Of a stretch of DNA of 12,295 nucleotides, positions 6,756 to 12,295 are shown piece by piece; the first letter of the stretch is position 1, and every line of letters begins with the position of its first letter. The notes beneath the pieces were generated by a model. That model saw only the letters and a list, made by a program, of their open reading frames with translations, ran no database searches and was not told the DNA's origin. The position numbers and the translations under genes were made by a program. The DNA is from Deltaproteobacteria bacterium. GTDB lineage: Bacteria; Desulfobacterota; DSM-4660; Desulfatiglandales; B25-G16. The stretch is from assembly GCA_018400255.1 (NCBI GenBank), contig JAGYMO010000110.1, positions 1 through 12,295 of the forward strand, in the 5' to 3' direction.

Positions 6756-7355
6756 ATGATGCCTATTGCGCCCTTAATGATTGAGCACAGGCTTATTGAG
6801 AGGATGATTTCGCTCGTGAAGTGGCATCTTGAACAATGGCAGAGTGAGAAAAAGGTAGATCCATCTTTTATCGAATCTGCTGTGGATTTTATCAGAACCT
6901 ATGCCGATCAATGTCACCACGGAAAGGAAGAGAATATCCTATTTCGAAAACTCAGCAAAAAGCCTATCTCCAAAGATCACAGGCGAATTATGAATGAACT
7001 GTTAGAAGAACACCGCTGGGGACGAAAAACAACTGGAAAATTAATAGAGGCCAACAATAATTATCAGAATGGGGATGCGGGGGCAGTCGTTAGTATACTT
7101 GAATGCATGAAATCCCTGGTCGAGTTCTACCCGAAACACATCGAAAAAGAGGATCGACATTTCTTTCGGCCTATTATGAAATATTTCAGCAAGGAGGAGA
7201 AGGAGGCAATGCTGAATGAGGAATACAGGTTCGACCGAATGCTTATCCATGAAATATACCAGAATTATATAGAAAAAAATGAAGAAAAACTGAGGAATAC
7301 TTTTGCTGATAAACGGGATCAGCCACTCAACTCTGCAGTGAATAACAAAAATTAA
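6756..7355 (+). CDS. hemerythrin-like oxygen/iron-binding protein
   Basis: A 199-residue hemerythrin/HHE-type helical bundle. Likely di-iron ligands are H11 (IEHRL), H54 or H55 with E58 or E59 (CHHGKEEN), H86 (EEHRW), and H128 with E132 or D133 (KHIEKED). This protein family binds O2 or senses or buffers O2 and iron; the soluble stand-alone form in anaerobes is thought to sequester or deliver O2. Three in-frame ATGs lie at 6750, 6756 and 6759. The AGGAGGT at 6741-6747 is too close to 6750 (2 bp) and ideal for 6756 (8 bp), so 6756 is chosen. The C-terminal 35 residues are charged and polar beyond the core bundle. The gene follows the ferredoxin by only 20 bp. Confidence 0.9.
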   Translation: MMPIAPLMIEHRLIERMISLVKWHLEQWQSEKKVDPSFIESAVDFIRTYADQCHHGKEENILFRKLSKKPISKDHRRIMNELLEEHRWGRKTTGKLIEANNNYQNGDAGAVVSILECMKSLVEFYPKHIEKEDRHFFRPIMKYFSKEEKEAMLNEEYRFDRMLIHEIYQNYIEKNEEKLRNTFADKRDQPLNSAVNNKN

Positions 7356-7415
7356 TCTTAAGAAGAGCTTAAAGAGAAGGTGGATGTAATCCTGGCAATA
7401 AATAAGGAGGTTAAT

Positions 7416-7619
7416 ATGAGGGTAAAGGTTGATCAATTAAAATGCGAAACTATCGGCATATGCGTAAAGAGATGTCCACAGGTTTTCAGATTCCAGCCTG
7501 GAAGCAAAAAGGCGACAGTAATTGTCGATGAGATTCCACCTGGCCTTGAGCAGAAGTGCCGGGAAGTTGCGAATATGTGCCCTAGTAGAGCTATTATTAT
7601 CGAGGAACAAAAGTCATAG
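7416..7619 (+). CDS. small ferredoxin with one ligand Cys missing (probable [3Fe-4S] type)
   Basis: A 67-residue ferredoxin. The usual CxxCxxCxxxCP becomes C10-E-T-I-G-I-C16-V-K-R-C20-P: the second ligand is Ile13. The C-terminal ligand C55 (MCPSRAI) is present. The C-x5-C spacing with a missing middle Cys is the pattern of [3Fe-4S] ferredoxins such as those feeding cytochrome P450s, although a [4Fe-4S] cluster with a non-Cys ligand is possible. C20 and C48 are extra and could form a disulfide. The start at 7416 is set by AAGGAGGT at 7403-7410; a longer reading frame from 7380 has no ribosome binding site. It is the last intact gene of the run, after hemerythrin and before the broken rubrerythrin, so it may have served one of these as an electron partner. 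Confidence 0.85.
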   Translation: MRVKVDQLKCETIGICVKRCPQVFRFQPGSKKATVIVDEIPPGLEQKCREVANMCPSRAIIIEEQKS

Positions 7620-7679
7620 TTTTTTTATGTAGTAACCTTTTGGCTATCTGGAATCAGAAAGGAGACTGTTATAAAAAGA

Positions 7680-8101
7680 ATGACTGAGAAAGCGCTTGAG
7701 GAGGGTTTGCAGATAAATCAATGGCGCATATGAAATACCTTCATGCTGCAGGAAATAGAAAAGAAAGCGGGTCTTTCAAATATTGCGAGGCTCTTTGAAG
7801 CTATTCCCTATGCGAAACAGGTGCATGCAACGCACCATACGCGAAACCTGGAGGCCCTAAATGATGCCCCGGAAAACCTAAAAACATGCATCCAAGGAGA
7901 AACTTACGCGGTAGGGGAAATGTACCCTGTTTTTAATCCTGCCGCTACGTTTTAAGGCGAGAAGGGCGAAGGTTTTGACATACTTGAGGCGTATATCCGC
8001 CGGGTGTGCAGATATACCCGTGTAGAAACCCTCCGGATAAATGCCCAGTATGTGGGGTATCGAGAAAAGCTTTAAGAAACCCTAGAGTTACTATACAGTG
8101 A
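7680..8101 (+). pseudogene. rubrerythrin pseudogene (frameshifts, stop, internal deletion)
   Basis: Rubrerythrin is a di-iron peroxidase with a C-terminal rubredoxin domain. The remnant starts MTEKALEEG (frame of 7680), shifts to another frame for ADKSMAHMKYLHAA (7709-7747), and returns to the first frame for EIEKKAGLSNIARLFEAIPY, QVHATHH, ENLKTCIQGETYAVGEMYP. An in-frame TAA (7953-7955) interrupts ATF*GEKGEGF. Roughly 30 residues expected before the rubredoxin part, including the last ferritin helix, are missing. VCRYT follows, then another frameshift near 8025 leads to NPPDKCPVCGVSRKAL (8027-8074), the second Fe(Cys) knuckle. The only intact open stretch (7743-7955) would encode 70 residues and no complete active site. 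Several independent lesions make this a true pseudogene rather than a sequencing error. Confidence 0.88.
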
Positions 8102-8290
8102 AGGTAAAGGACGCAGAATTACTAAAGGGAATTCCTACCCAGTAATCAAGAGCCACTGCTATAAATATAATCCTCAAATAGCCAGAGATCACAAAATTCC
8201 AGCGCCCTGCCGCTATCCTCGAGGATACCATAAATGCTAGCAGTGCTCAGCTAATGGATCTGCCTTGTTATAAAAAGGCACTCATAAACA
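8102..8290. other. decayed stretch between two pseudogenes, nothing recognised
   Basis: No gene, hairpin or repeat is convincing here. One frame is open through about 8075-8231 (ending in a cysteine/tyrosine-rich stretch, PAPCRYPRGYHKC) and another from about 8185 to 8311 (including ILEDTINASSAQLMDLP), but neither has a start with a ribosome binding site and I recognise neither family. Given the decayed genes on both sides, this is probably more eroded coding DNA. Confidence 0.4.
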
Positions 8291-8580
8291 ATGAAACAAA
8301 GACACCATAGTCATGAAATGTCCAAGATGGGCCATATGCCCCAACAAGATGCTCATGGCGCCCATGGGGCGCACACAAAGTTATACCGGACGGAAGCACA
8401 AAGGACATACCTCTTGAGGAGCCCCGGGTTGGAGACCGCGTGCTTATCAAACCCGGCGAGAAGATAGCCTTAAATGGAGAGGTAGTGGAACGTGAGAGCC
8501 CTGTCAATGAGGCCATACTCATGTCGCTGAGCACCTTGATTGTGGCCATTAATGCCAAATTTGTAAAAATAGCCACATAA
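8291..8580 (+). pseudogene. CopB-type copper P1B-ATPase remnant (three surviving islands)
   Basis: The intact enzyme is a membrane copper exporter of about 700 residues; only about 90 are left. Island 1 (8291-8376) reads MKQRHHSHEMSKMGHM and then HGAHGAH, the His/Met-rich metal-binding N-terminus of CopB-like pumps. After a frameshift, island 2 (from 8380 to about 8518) reads VIPDGSTKDIPLEEPRVGDR, LIKPGEKIALNGEVVE and SPVNEA, the start of the actuator (A) domain. It passes without a break into island 3, MSLSTLIVAINAKFVK and a stop at 8578-8580, which matches the last membrane helix and C-terminus. The TGES loop, the CPx/CPH helix, the DKTGT phosphorylation site and the nucleotide domain are all gone. 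At least two large internal deletions plus one frameshift are needed. Confidence 0.8.
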
Positions 8581-8613
8581 ATAGCCATAAATTCGAATCG
8601 AGGAGGGGAGCAT

Positions 8614-10044
8614 ATGATGGATTACCGAATTGAGGTTGATTCAATGAGCAGGGTAAGGATTCCAGCCACTGCCTACTATGGAGCCCACACCCAACGTGCA
8701 ATAGAAAATTTTCCCATAAGTGGACGGCGCATGCCCAGGGAGTTCATTCAAGCCATAGGAATTATAAAATGCGCAGCAGCTGAGACGAATATAGCGCTCG
8801 GAATTTTGGACAGAGAGATCGGGGAGGCCATCATGCGCGCAGCAAGGGAGGTGGCAGAAGGCCGGTTCGATACGCAATTCCTCGTTGATGTCTATCAGAC
8901 CGGCTCCGGGACCTCTACAAATATGAATGCCAACGAAGTCATCGCCAACAGGGCTATTGAACTGTTGGGAGGAAAAATCGGAACAAGGACTCCAGTCCAC
9001 CCCAATGACCATGTTAACAGATGCCAGTCAAGCAATGATGTAATTCCCACCGCGCTTCACATCTCCGCTCTGGAGACGATCGAGGAAAACCTTATACCTG
9101 AATTGACCGGCCTTCACGAGGCCCTTCATGAAAAGGCAAAGCAATTCCGAAGGATCGTGAAAGTAGGCCGAACCCATCTACAGGATGCAGTGCCGATTCG
9201 CCTGGGGCAGGAGTTCGGAGGCTATGCCTCGCAAATTGAGCACGGTATCCGCCGATTAAAAAGTCTTCGCCATCACCTAACTGAGCTTGCCCTGGGAGGC
9301 ACTGCTGTAGGAACAGGGCTGAATGCTCCTAAGGAATTCGGACTGCTTGCCATCGAGAAGATAGCCAAATTCACCAATATTCCATTTGTGCAGGCAAAAA
9401 ATCCCATTGAGGCCAACACAGCACGCGATGCTTCAGTGGAGGCCAGCGGTCAGCTCAAAACCCTCGCCGTCAGCCTCATGAAAATCGCCAATGATCTACG
9501 ATGGATGAGCTCAGGGCCACGATGCGGGCTTGGAGAAATTTCTCTTCCAGTTCTCCAACCAGGTAGCTCCATGATGCCAGGAAAGGTGAACCCTGTCATA
9601 CCGGAAAGCACTATGATGGTATGCGCCACGGTCATAGGCCATGACGCGGCAATAACCATAGGGGCGCAACATGGTAACTTAGAACTTAACACAATGATGC
9701 CGATGATAGCAGACCATCTCCTGGAGTCTATCCTACTTCTGGCCAATGCATCGAAAAACCTGGCGGAACAATGCGTAAAGGGAATAACTGCCAATGAAAG
9801 CCGCGCCCATGCCCTCGTTGAAAAGAGCCTGGCCCTTGCAACTTCGCTAGTACCGAAAATTGGATATGACGCCGCAGCTCAAATCGTCAGAGAGGCCTTT
9901 TCCACAGATAAGACAGTCCTTCAGGTGTGTATTGAGCAGGGAATACTTCCAAAAAATGAGGTTAAACGCCTTCTTAATCCGACACTTCTTACTAAACATC
10001 AGCCATTGAAAACGCAAAAGAACAGAGCACCATTTGGAGAGTAA
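8614..10044 (+). CDS. fumC: class II fumarate hydratase (fumarase C)
   Basis: Oxygen-stable, iron-free fumarase that interconverts fumarate and L-malate in the citric acid cycle as a cytoplasmic homotetramer. The 476 residues carry all family signatures: TGSGTSTNMNANEV (96-109), SSNDVIPTA (139-147), the catalytic GRTHLQDA with His188, and the superfamily signature GSSMMPGKVNP (317-327) with Ser319 on the mobile catalytic loop. His188 matches the E. coli numbering exactly. The length is slightly above the usual ~465 because of a basic, polar C-terminal tail. GGAGGGG at 8602-8608 serves the ATG at 8614 or 8617. It lies after the decayed region and is probably transcribed separately from the stress-type genes. 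Aspartase and argininosuccinate lyase share the fold, but the overall motif set is fumarase-like. Confidence 0.95.
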   Translation: MMDYRIEVDSMSRVRIPATAYYGAHTQRAIENFPISGRRMPREFIQAIGIIKCAAAETNIALGILDREIGEAIMRAAREVAEGRFDTQFLVDVYQTGSGTSTNMNANEVIANRAIELLGGKIGTRTPVHPNDHVNRCQSSNDVIPTALHISALETIEENLIPELTGLHEALHEKAKQFRRIVKVGRTHLQDAVPIRLGQEFGGYASQIEHGIRRLKSLRHHLTELALGGTAVGTGLNAPKEFGLLAIEKIAKFTNIPFVQAKNPIEANTARDASVEASGQLKTLAVSLMKIANDLRWMSSGPRCGLGEISLPVLQPGSSMMPGKVNPVIPESTMMVCATVIGHDAAITIGAQHGNLELNTMMPMIADHLLESILLLANASKNLAEQCVKGITANESRAHALVEKSLALATSLVPKIGYDAAAQIVREAFSTDKTVLQVCIEQGILPKNEVKRLLNPTLLTKHQPLKTQKNRAPFGE

Positions 10045-10357
10045 TTCGCCTGATCATTTCAAAAACTCATGCCAGGTCAACACGGAATCCTTTGATTAAA
10101 TGAAAATAGCATCTCTTGGTAGTATCGAACAATTATTTAATCCTGCTACGCAGACTACGGAATCGTTTACATCAGCTTCTTTTTCCTTTTTTATTGACAT
10201 ACTTTTTAATTCATGTTCTTTTCAGTAGTATTTCGTTGATTTGAGTTATAACTATTCTGCCTGACATTTTCTTTCACCCAAAAATACAATTAGCATAATC
10301 ACCACTAATTAATCTTACAATGAATAGCCGTGGAATTGATTCGAGGAAGATAGAAAA
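10045..10357. other. AT-rich intergenic region upstream of the MaoC-type gene
   Basis: This 313-bp gap holds a sigma-70-like promoter at 10261-10290 (listed separately). A TTGACA at 10194-10199 has no matching -10 box. T-rich tracts lie around 10167-10194 with no hairpin in front of them, so no terminator for fumC is evident. A 21-codon ATG frame at 10320 runs into the next gene out of frame, lacks a ribosome binding site and is not called. Confidence 0.5.
10261..10290 (+). promoter_or_regulatory. sigma-70-like promoter for the MaoC-type gene
   Basis: CTGACA (10261-10266) and TACAAT (10285-10290) each match the consensus at five of six positions and are 18 bp apart. Transcription would begin near 10297, about 60 bp before the GTG start at 10358. 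Confidence 0.45.
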
Positions 10358-10837
10358 GTGGAAAGAAGATATTTCGATGACTTAAAAGATGGGGAGCTCC
10401 TTCATTGTGAGCCAGTTGTAATTACGCGAGATGCTATTATTGAGTTTGGGGAGAAATATGATCCCCAACCGTTCCACACTGATGAAAAGGCGGCCAATGA
10501 GTCGCTTTTTGGTGGACTGATCGCATCCTCCCTTCATATACTCTCAGCTTGCACTCGTGCGGTTGTTGAAGCGCAGGGTAATATTGCAATACTAAGCGGT
10601 GTCGGTATGCATGAAGTAAAAATGTATACTCCTGTGCGCCCCGGTGATATTCTTTCGGTAGATGCATGGTGGACAGAGCTACACAAATCACGGAGCAGGC
10701 AAGAGCGGGGTTTTGCTTCGATCAGGTGCAAGATTACCAATCAGCGAAAGGAGCCTGTTATTGAATATGGCTATCGGTATTTAATTGCCTGCGGGGATAT
10801 GGAGATGCCACGGTTGAAAACACAACCGGTTTTATGA
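10358..10837 (+). CDS. MaoC-like hotdog-fold dehydratase
   Basis: A 159-residue single-hotdog MaoC/R-specific hydratase family protein. Such enzymes hydrate or dehydrate 3-hydroxyacyl/2-enoyl-CoA thioesters. The hydratase motif is present as FGEKYDPQPFHTDEKAA, with the catalytic dyad Asp35 and His40, although the usual GDxNP is DPQP here, as in many MaoC proteins from acyl-CoA degradation operons. FGGLIASS (51-58) is the conserved substrate-tunnel segment. The start is a GTG with AGGAAG about ten bases upstream; no in-frame ATG is better placed. It is a lone gene with its own predicted promoter and no acyl-CoA genes next to it, so the physiological substrate is unknown. Confidence 0.88.
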   Translation: MERRYFDDLKDGELLHCEPVVITRDAIIEFGEKYDPQPFHTDEKAANESLFGGLIASSLHILSACTRAVVEAQGNIAILSGVGMHEVKMYTPVRPGDILSVDAWWTELHKSRSRQERGFASIRCKITNQRKEPVIEYGYRYLIACGDMEMPRLKTQPVL

Positions 10838-10985
10838 TAACAATCAAATTGGCTATGGAATGAAAGTGGGTGTTTTAGGCAAGAATTGTGCCCAATAGTA
10901 TATTGTAAGATTTAACAGTGTTTAATAACAGTATAAGCCTGCAGGTACAACACCTATTTTTACTGGATAAAAATGCCTAAGATGA

Positions 10986-11438
10986 TTAATGAGAATCAAA
11001 TTGTTGGTTAAAAAATTCAATAGAGTTTTTAATTTTTTCTGACAGCCAATTTAATTCCCTTTCATTCATACCCAACGAATCCTCTATAGTAGAATACATT
11101 GAAATATGTGCTGCCCTAATCTCTTTTAGAATACGCCTTCCCTTTTCTGTTAAATTTACGATTGTAACCCGCTGGTTTTCTGGAAGAATAGTTTTATCTA
11201 AGAGACCTTTTTCTTTCCACAACCGTGTTATAGTTGTAGATATTGTACTTGTACTCACCTGTGGAAAAAGCTTAGATATATCTGAAATCTTCATATTTCT
11301 CTTTGCGCCTAAAAGCTCAATTAAAAGGGTTTCCCTTTCCGTTAAATCAGCTATACGTTTATCAAATGTAAGGTCGGAGTTCATGAGGCGAACTCTCAAA
11401 CTCATTTCATAAATAAGTCTACTAATTAGGCTTTCCAT
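10986..11438 (-). CDS. MarR-family transcriptional regulator
   Basis: A 150-residue winged-helix regulator of the MarR family, which binds DNA as a dimer and usually represses its own gene and a neighbour until a ligand or oxidant releases it. The N-terminal helix leads to LTERETLLIELL (32-43); the helix-turn-helix runs from about 50 to 76 with recognition helix STSTISTTITRLWKEKG (62-78). The wing is DKTILPENQRVTIVNLTEKG (81-100), followed by the long C-terminal dimerisation helices. A GAGAGG lies about nine bases before the ATG (complement of 11436-11438). No cysteines are present, so thiol sensing is unlikely. The gene converges on the MaoC-type gene. Its codon and base composition is more AT-rich than that of the genes to the left. 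Confidence 0.9.
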   Translation of the reverse strand: MESLISRLIYEMSLRVRLMNSDLTFDKRIADLTERETLLIELLGAKRNMKISDISKLFPQVSTSTISTTITRLWKEKGLLDKTILPENQRVTIVNLTEKGRRILKEIRAAHISMYSTIEDSLGMNERELNWLSEKIKNSIEFFNQQFDSH

Positions 11439-11470
11439 TGATGACTGCCTCTCAAATTAAAATGATAATA

Positions 11471-11487
11471 AATATTTTTTAAATATT
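11471..11487. promoter_or_regulatory. candidate MarR operator (palindrome)
   Basis: AATATTT-TTT-AAATATT is a perfect 7-3-7 inverted repeat 33 bp upstream of the MarR start codon, the size and placement expected of an autoregulatory MarR site. The surrounding DNA is very AT-rich, so a chance palindrome is a real alternative. Confidence 0.4.
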
Positions 11488-11715
11488 CTATAATAAAAGA
11501 GTTTAGAAAGCACTATCTTTTTTTTCTAATTATTTTATTTTCTGAAATGTTGAAAAAATAATATTCTTCTCTTTATTAGTCTAATAAAAGATGTACCTTT
11601 GGGTAGTTACGTAATACTTTTCTACGGTGGAGGCTCTGAAGCTGTATTTAAGAACTGGCACATGGAGTATAAATCTTAATAAGGAATACAATTAAAAAAG
11701 GATATATATTTTAAA

Positions 11716-11762
11716 AAAATGGCCCTTTTTCTTCTATAAATCCACTGAAAAAGGGCCATTTT
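11716..11762 (-). terminator. strong rho-independent terminator (works in both directions)
   Basis: AAAATGGCCCTTTTT (11716-11730) pairs perfectly over 15 bp with AAAAAGGGCCATTTT (11748-11762), with a 17-nt loop and a TGGCCC core. On the minus strand the hairpin is followed by a T-run (complement of the As at 11713-11719), making it the terminator of the chemotaxis gene that ends at 11834. The arms also end in Ts on the plus strand. Confidence 0.85.
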
Positions 11763-11833
11763 AAAACGAAATTTCTGATGTTTAACTAAAACTTCTTTAA
11801 AGATTGAAAGTAATCTTCTGCAAAACAAGGCCT

Positions 11834-12295
11834 TTAAAAGTCCTTAAAATCTTTATCATCCATAGGAATAACCTTATAGGGTTTAACCGGCTCCTTTTTA
11901 GTATTAGTAATTCCCTCACTTTTATCAGTGTTTTTTCTCTGATCACCTACATGATTTTTTGTATCCATATTTTTTCTATCTAATTTATTTTCTTGGTATG
12001 GTGCCTTTACCCTTCCATTGGATCCTTCTTCACTGCCAATTATAGATGTCAACTCACCTACTACACCCTTCATCTGCTCTGCCTGTCCTTTCATTTGTAC
12101 AGACGCGCCTGCCGATTCCTCTGCATTCGCGGCATTCTGTTGCGTCATTTTGTCCATCTCTGCCACAGCCTTGTTTACTTGTTCTATTCCCTGGGCCTGC
12201 TCATTAGATGCTGCCGCAATCTCGCCAACGAGCTCCCCTACCTTGGATGCGCTTGTTGCTACCTCTGTAAAGGCTTCATTGGTTGTTGTTACCAG
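11834..12295 (-). CDS. methyl-accepting chemotaxis protein, C-terminal part (5' truncated by window)
   Basis: The minus-strand frame is open to the window edge, so only the last 153 residues are visible and the ligand-binding, membrane and HAMP parts lie outside. The visible part is the descending arm of the cytoplasmic coiled-coil signalling domain (VATSASKVGELVGEIAAAS, NEQAQGIEQVNKAVAEMD, QQNAANAEESAGAS), with the Gln/Glu-rich pattern of the methylation region. A disordered, charged linker of about 60 residues follows. The tail ends DDKDFKDF instead of the enterobacterial NWETF pentapeptide that tethers CheR; an acidic/Phe tail of this kind is, as I recall, common in Desulfobacterota receptors. 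A strong terminator follows. The sensed signal is unknown because the sensor domain is off the window. Confidence 0.93.
   Translation of the reverse strand: MVTTTNEAFTEVATSASKVGELVGEIAAASNEQAQGIEQVNKAVAEMDKMTQQNAANAEESAGASVQMKGQAEQMKGVVGELTSIIGSEEGSNGRVKAPYQENKLDRKNMDTKNHVGDQRKNTDKSEGITNTKKEPVKPYKVIPMDDKDFKDF

Larger units (their letters stand above)
11439..11833. other. AT-rich intergenic region between MarR and chemotaxis genes
   Basis: This 395-bp gap holds a palindrome near the MarR start (11471-11487) and a terminator hairpin (11716-11762), both listed separately. On the plus strand, 11554-11679 is open without a start codon and ends with a locally GC-richer, protein-like stretch (SYVILFYGGGSEAVFKNWHM), possibly a gene remnant. 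Nothing else is recognisable. Confidence 0.45.

Noticed and set aside
7041..7436. 131-aa minus-strand open frame over the hemerythrin gene
   Set aside because: It overlaps two well-supported plus-strand genes and is merely hydrophobic because of the reverse reading of charged codons.
8268..8588. 106-aa minus-strand open frame over the CopB remnant
   Set aside because: The plus strand in this interval shows ordered CopB motifs in two frames, and the minus-strand product has no recognisable domain or ribosome binding site.
10194..10231. TTGACA as a -35 box upstream of the MaoC-type gene
   Set aside because: At 16-19 bp downstream there is only TCTTTT; the next TA-rich hexamer is 26 bp away.
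10876..10893. GGCAAGAATTGTGC, a GG-N10-GC arrangement like a sigma-54 promoter
   Set aside because: It has the right spacing, but no plus-strand gene follows it; the next gene is on the minus strand and starts far downstream.
10866..10979. Nested inverted repeats (GGTGTT/AACACC, AGGC/GCCT, TTAGGCA/TGCCTAA) between the convergent MaoC and MarR genes as a terminator
   Set aside because: Arms are short and far apart and do not form one continuous stem followed by a T-run.
11658..11674. TGGCAC resembling a -24 element
   Set aside because: No GC or TTGC at the -12 position and no plus-strand gene downstream.

Overview
The window looks like a chromosomal piece of a strictly anaerobic, probably sulfate-reducing or syntrophic bacterium of the former Deltaproteobacteria (Desulfobacterota). 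This placement is an inference from gene content: superoxide reductase, hemerythrin, a rubrerythrin remnant, two small ferredoxins, a ferredoxin-dependent 2-oxoacid oxidoreductase, a sigma-54 activator and a chemotaxis receptor ending in an acidic/Phe tail. No rRNA, tRNA, CRISPR array, insertion sequence or integrase is visible.

Layout. (1) 1-909: the C-terminal part of a sigma-54-dependent activator, cut by the window edge at its Walker A motif. (2) 910-1163: a control region with GACA/TGTC half-sites spaced 10 bp apart and a sigma-54-like -24/-12 element. (3) 1164-7619: one long same-strand run. It holds three small unknown proteins (a pseudo-receiver-like protein, a 74-aa protein and an exported protein), class II superoxide reductase, a NifU-type Fe-S scaffold, a zinc-ribbon protein, the two subunits of a 2-oxoacid:ferredoxin oxidoreductase, a PfpI/DJ-1 family protein, a [4Fe-4S] ferredoxin, a hemerythrin-like protein and a second ferredoxin that lacks one ligand cysteine. 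Most have strong AGGAGG-type ribosome binding sites. (4) 7620-8580: decayed DNA with a frameshifted rubrerythrin and the collapsed remains of a CopB-type copper ATPase. (5) 8614-10044: intact class II fumarase. (6) 10358-10837: a MaoC-type hotdog protein behind its own sigma-70-like promoter. (7) 10986-12295, minus strand: a MarR-family regulator with a nearby palindrome and the C-terminus of a methyl-accepting chemotaxis protein with a strong terminator. This right-hand part is visibly more AT-rich.

How the genes may work together (inference): the 1164-7619 run combines oxygen/superoxide handling (superoxide reductase, hemerythrin, formerly rubrerythrin), Fe-S repair (NifU domain), protein repair (PfpI) and an electron source (2-oxoacid oxidoreductase feeding small ferredoxins). 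Together these resemble an oxidative-stress module that may be switched on by the adjacent sigma-54 activator. Decay of rubrerythrin and the copper ATPase at its downstream end suggests the module has been shrinking in this lineage.
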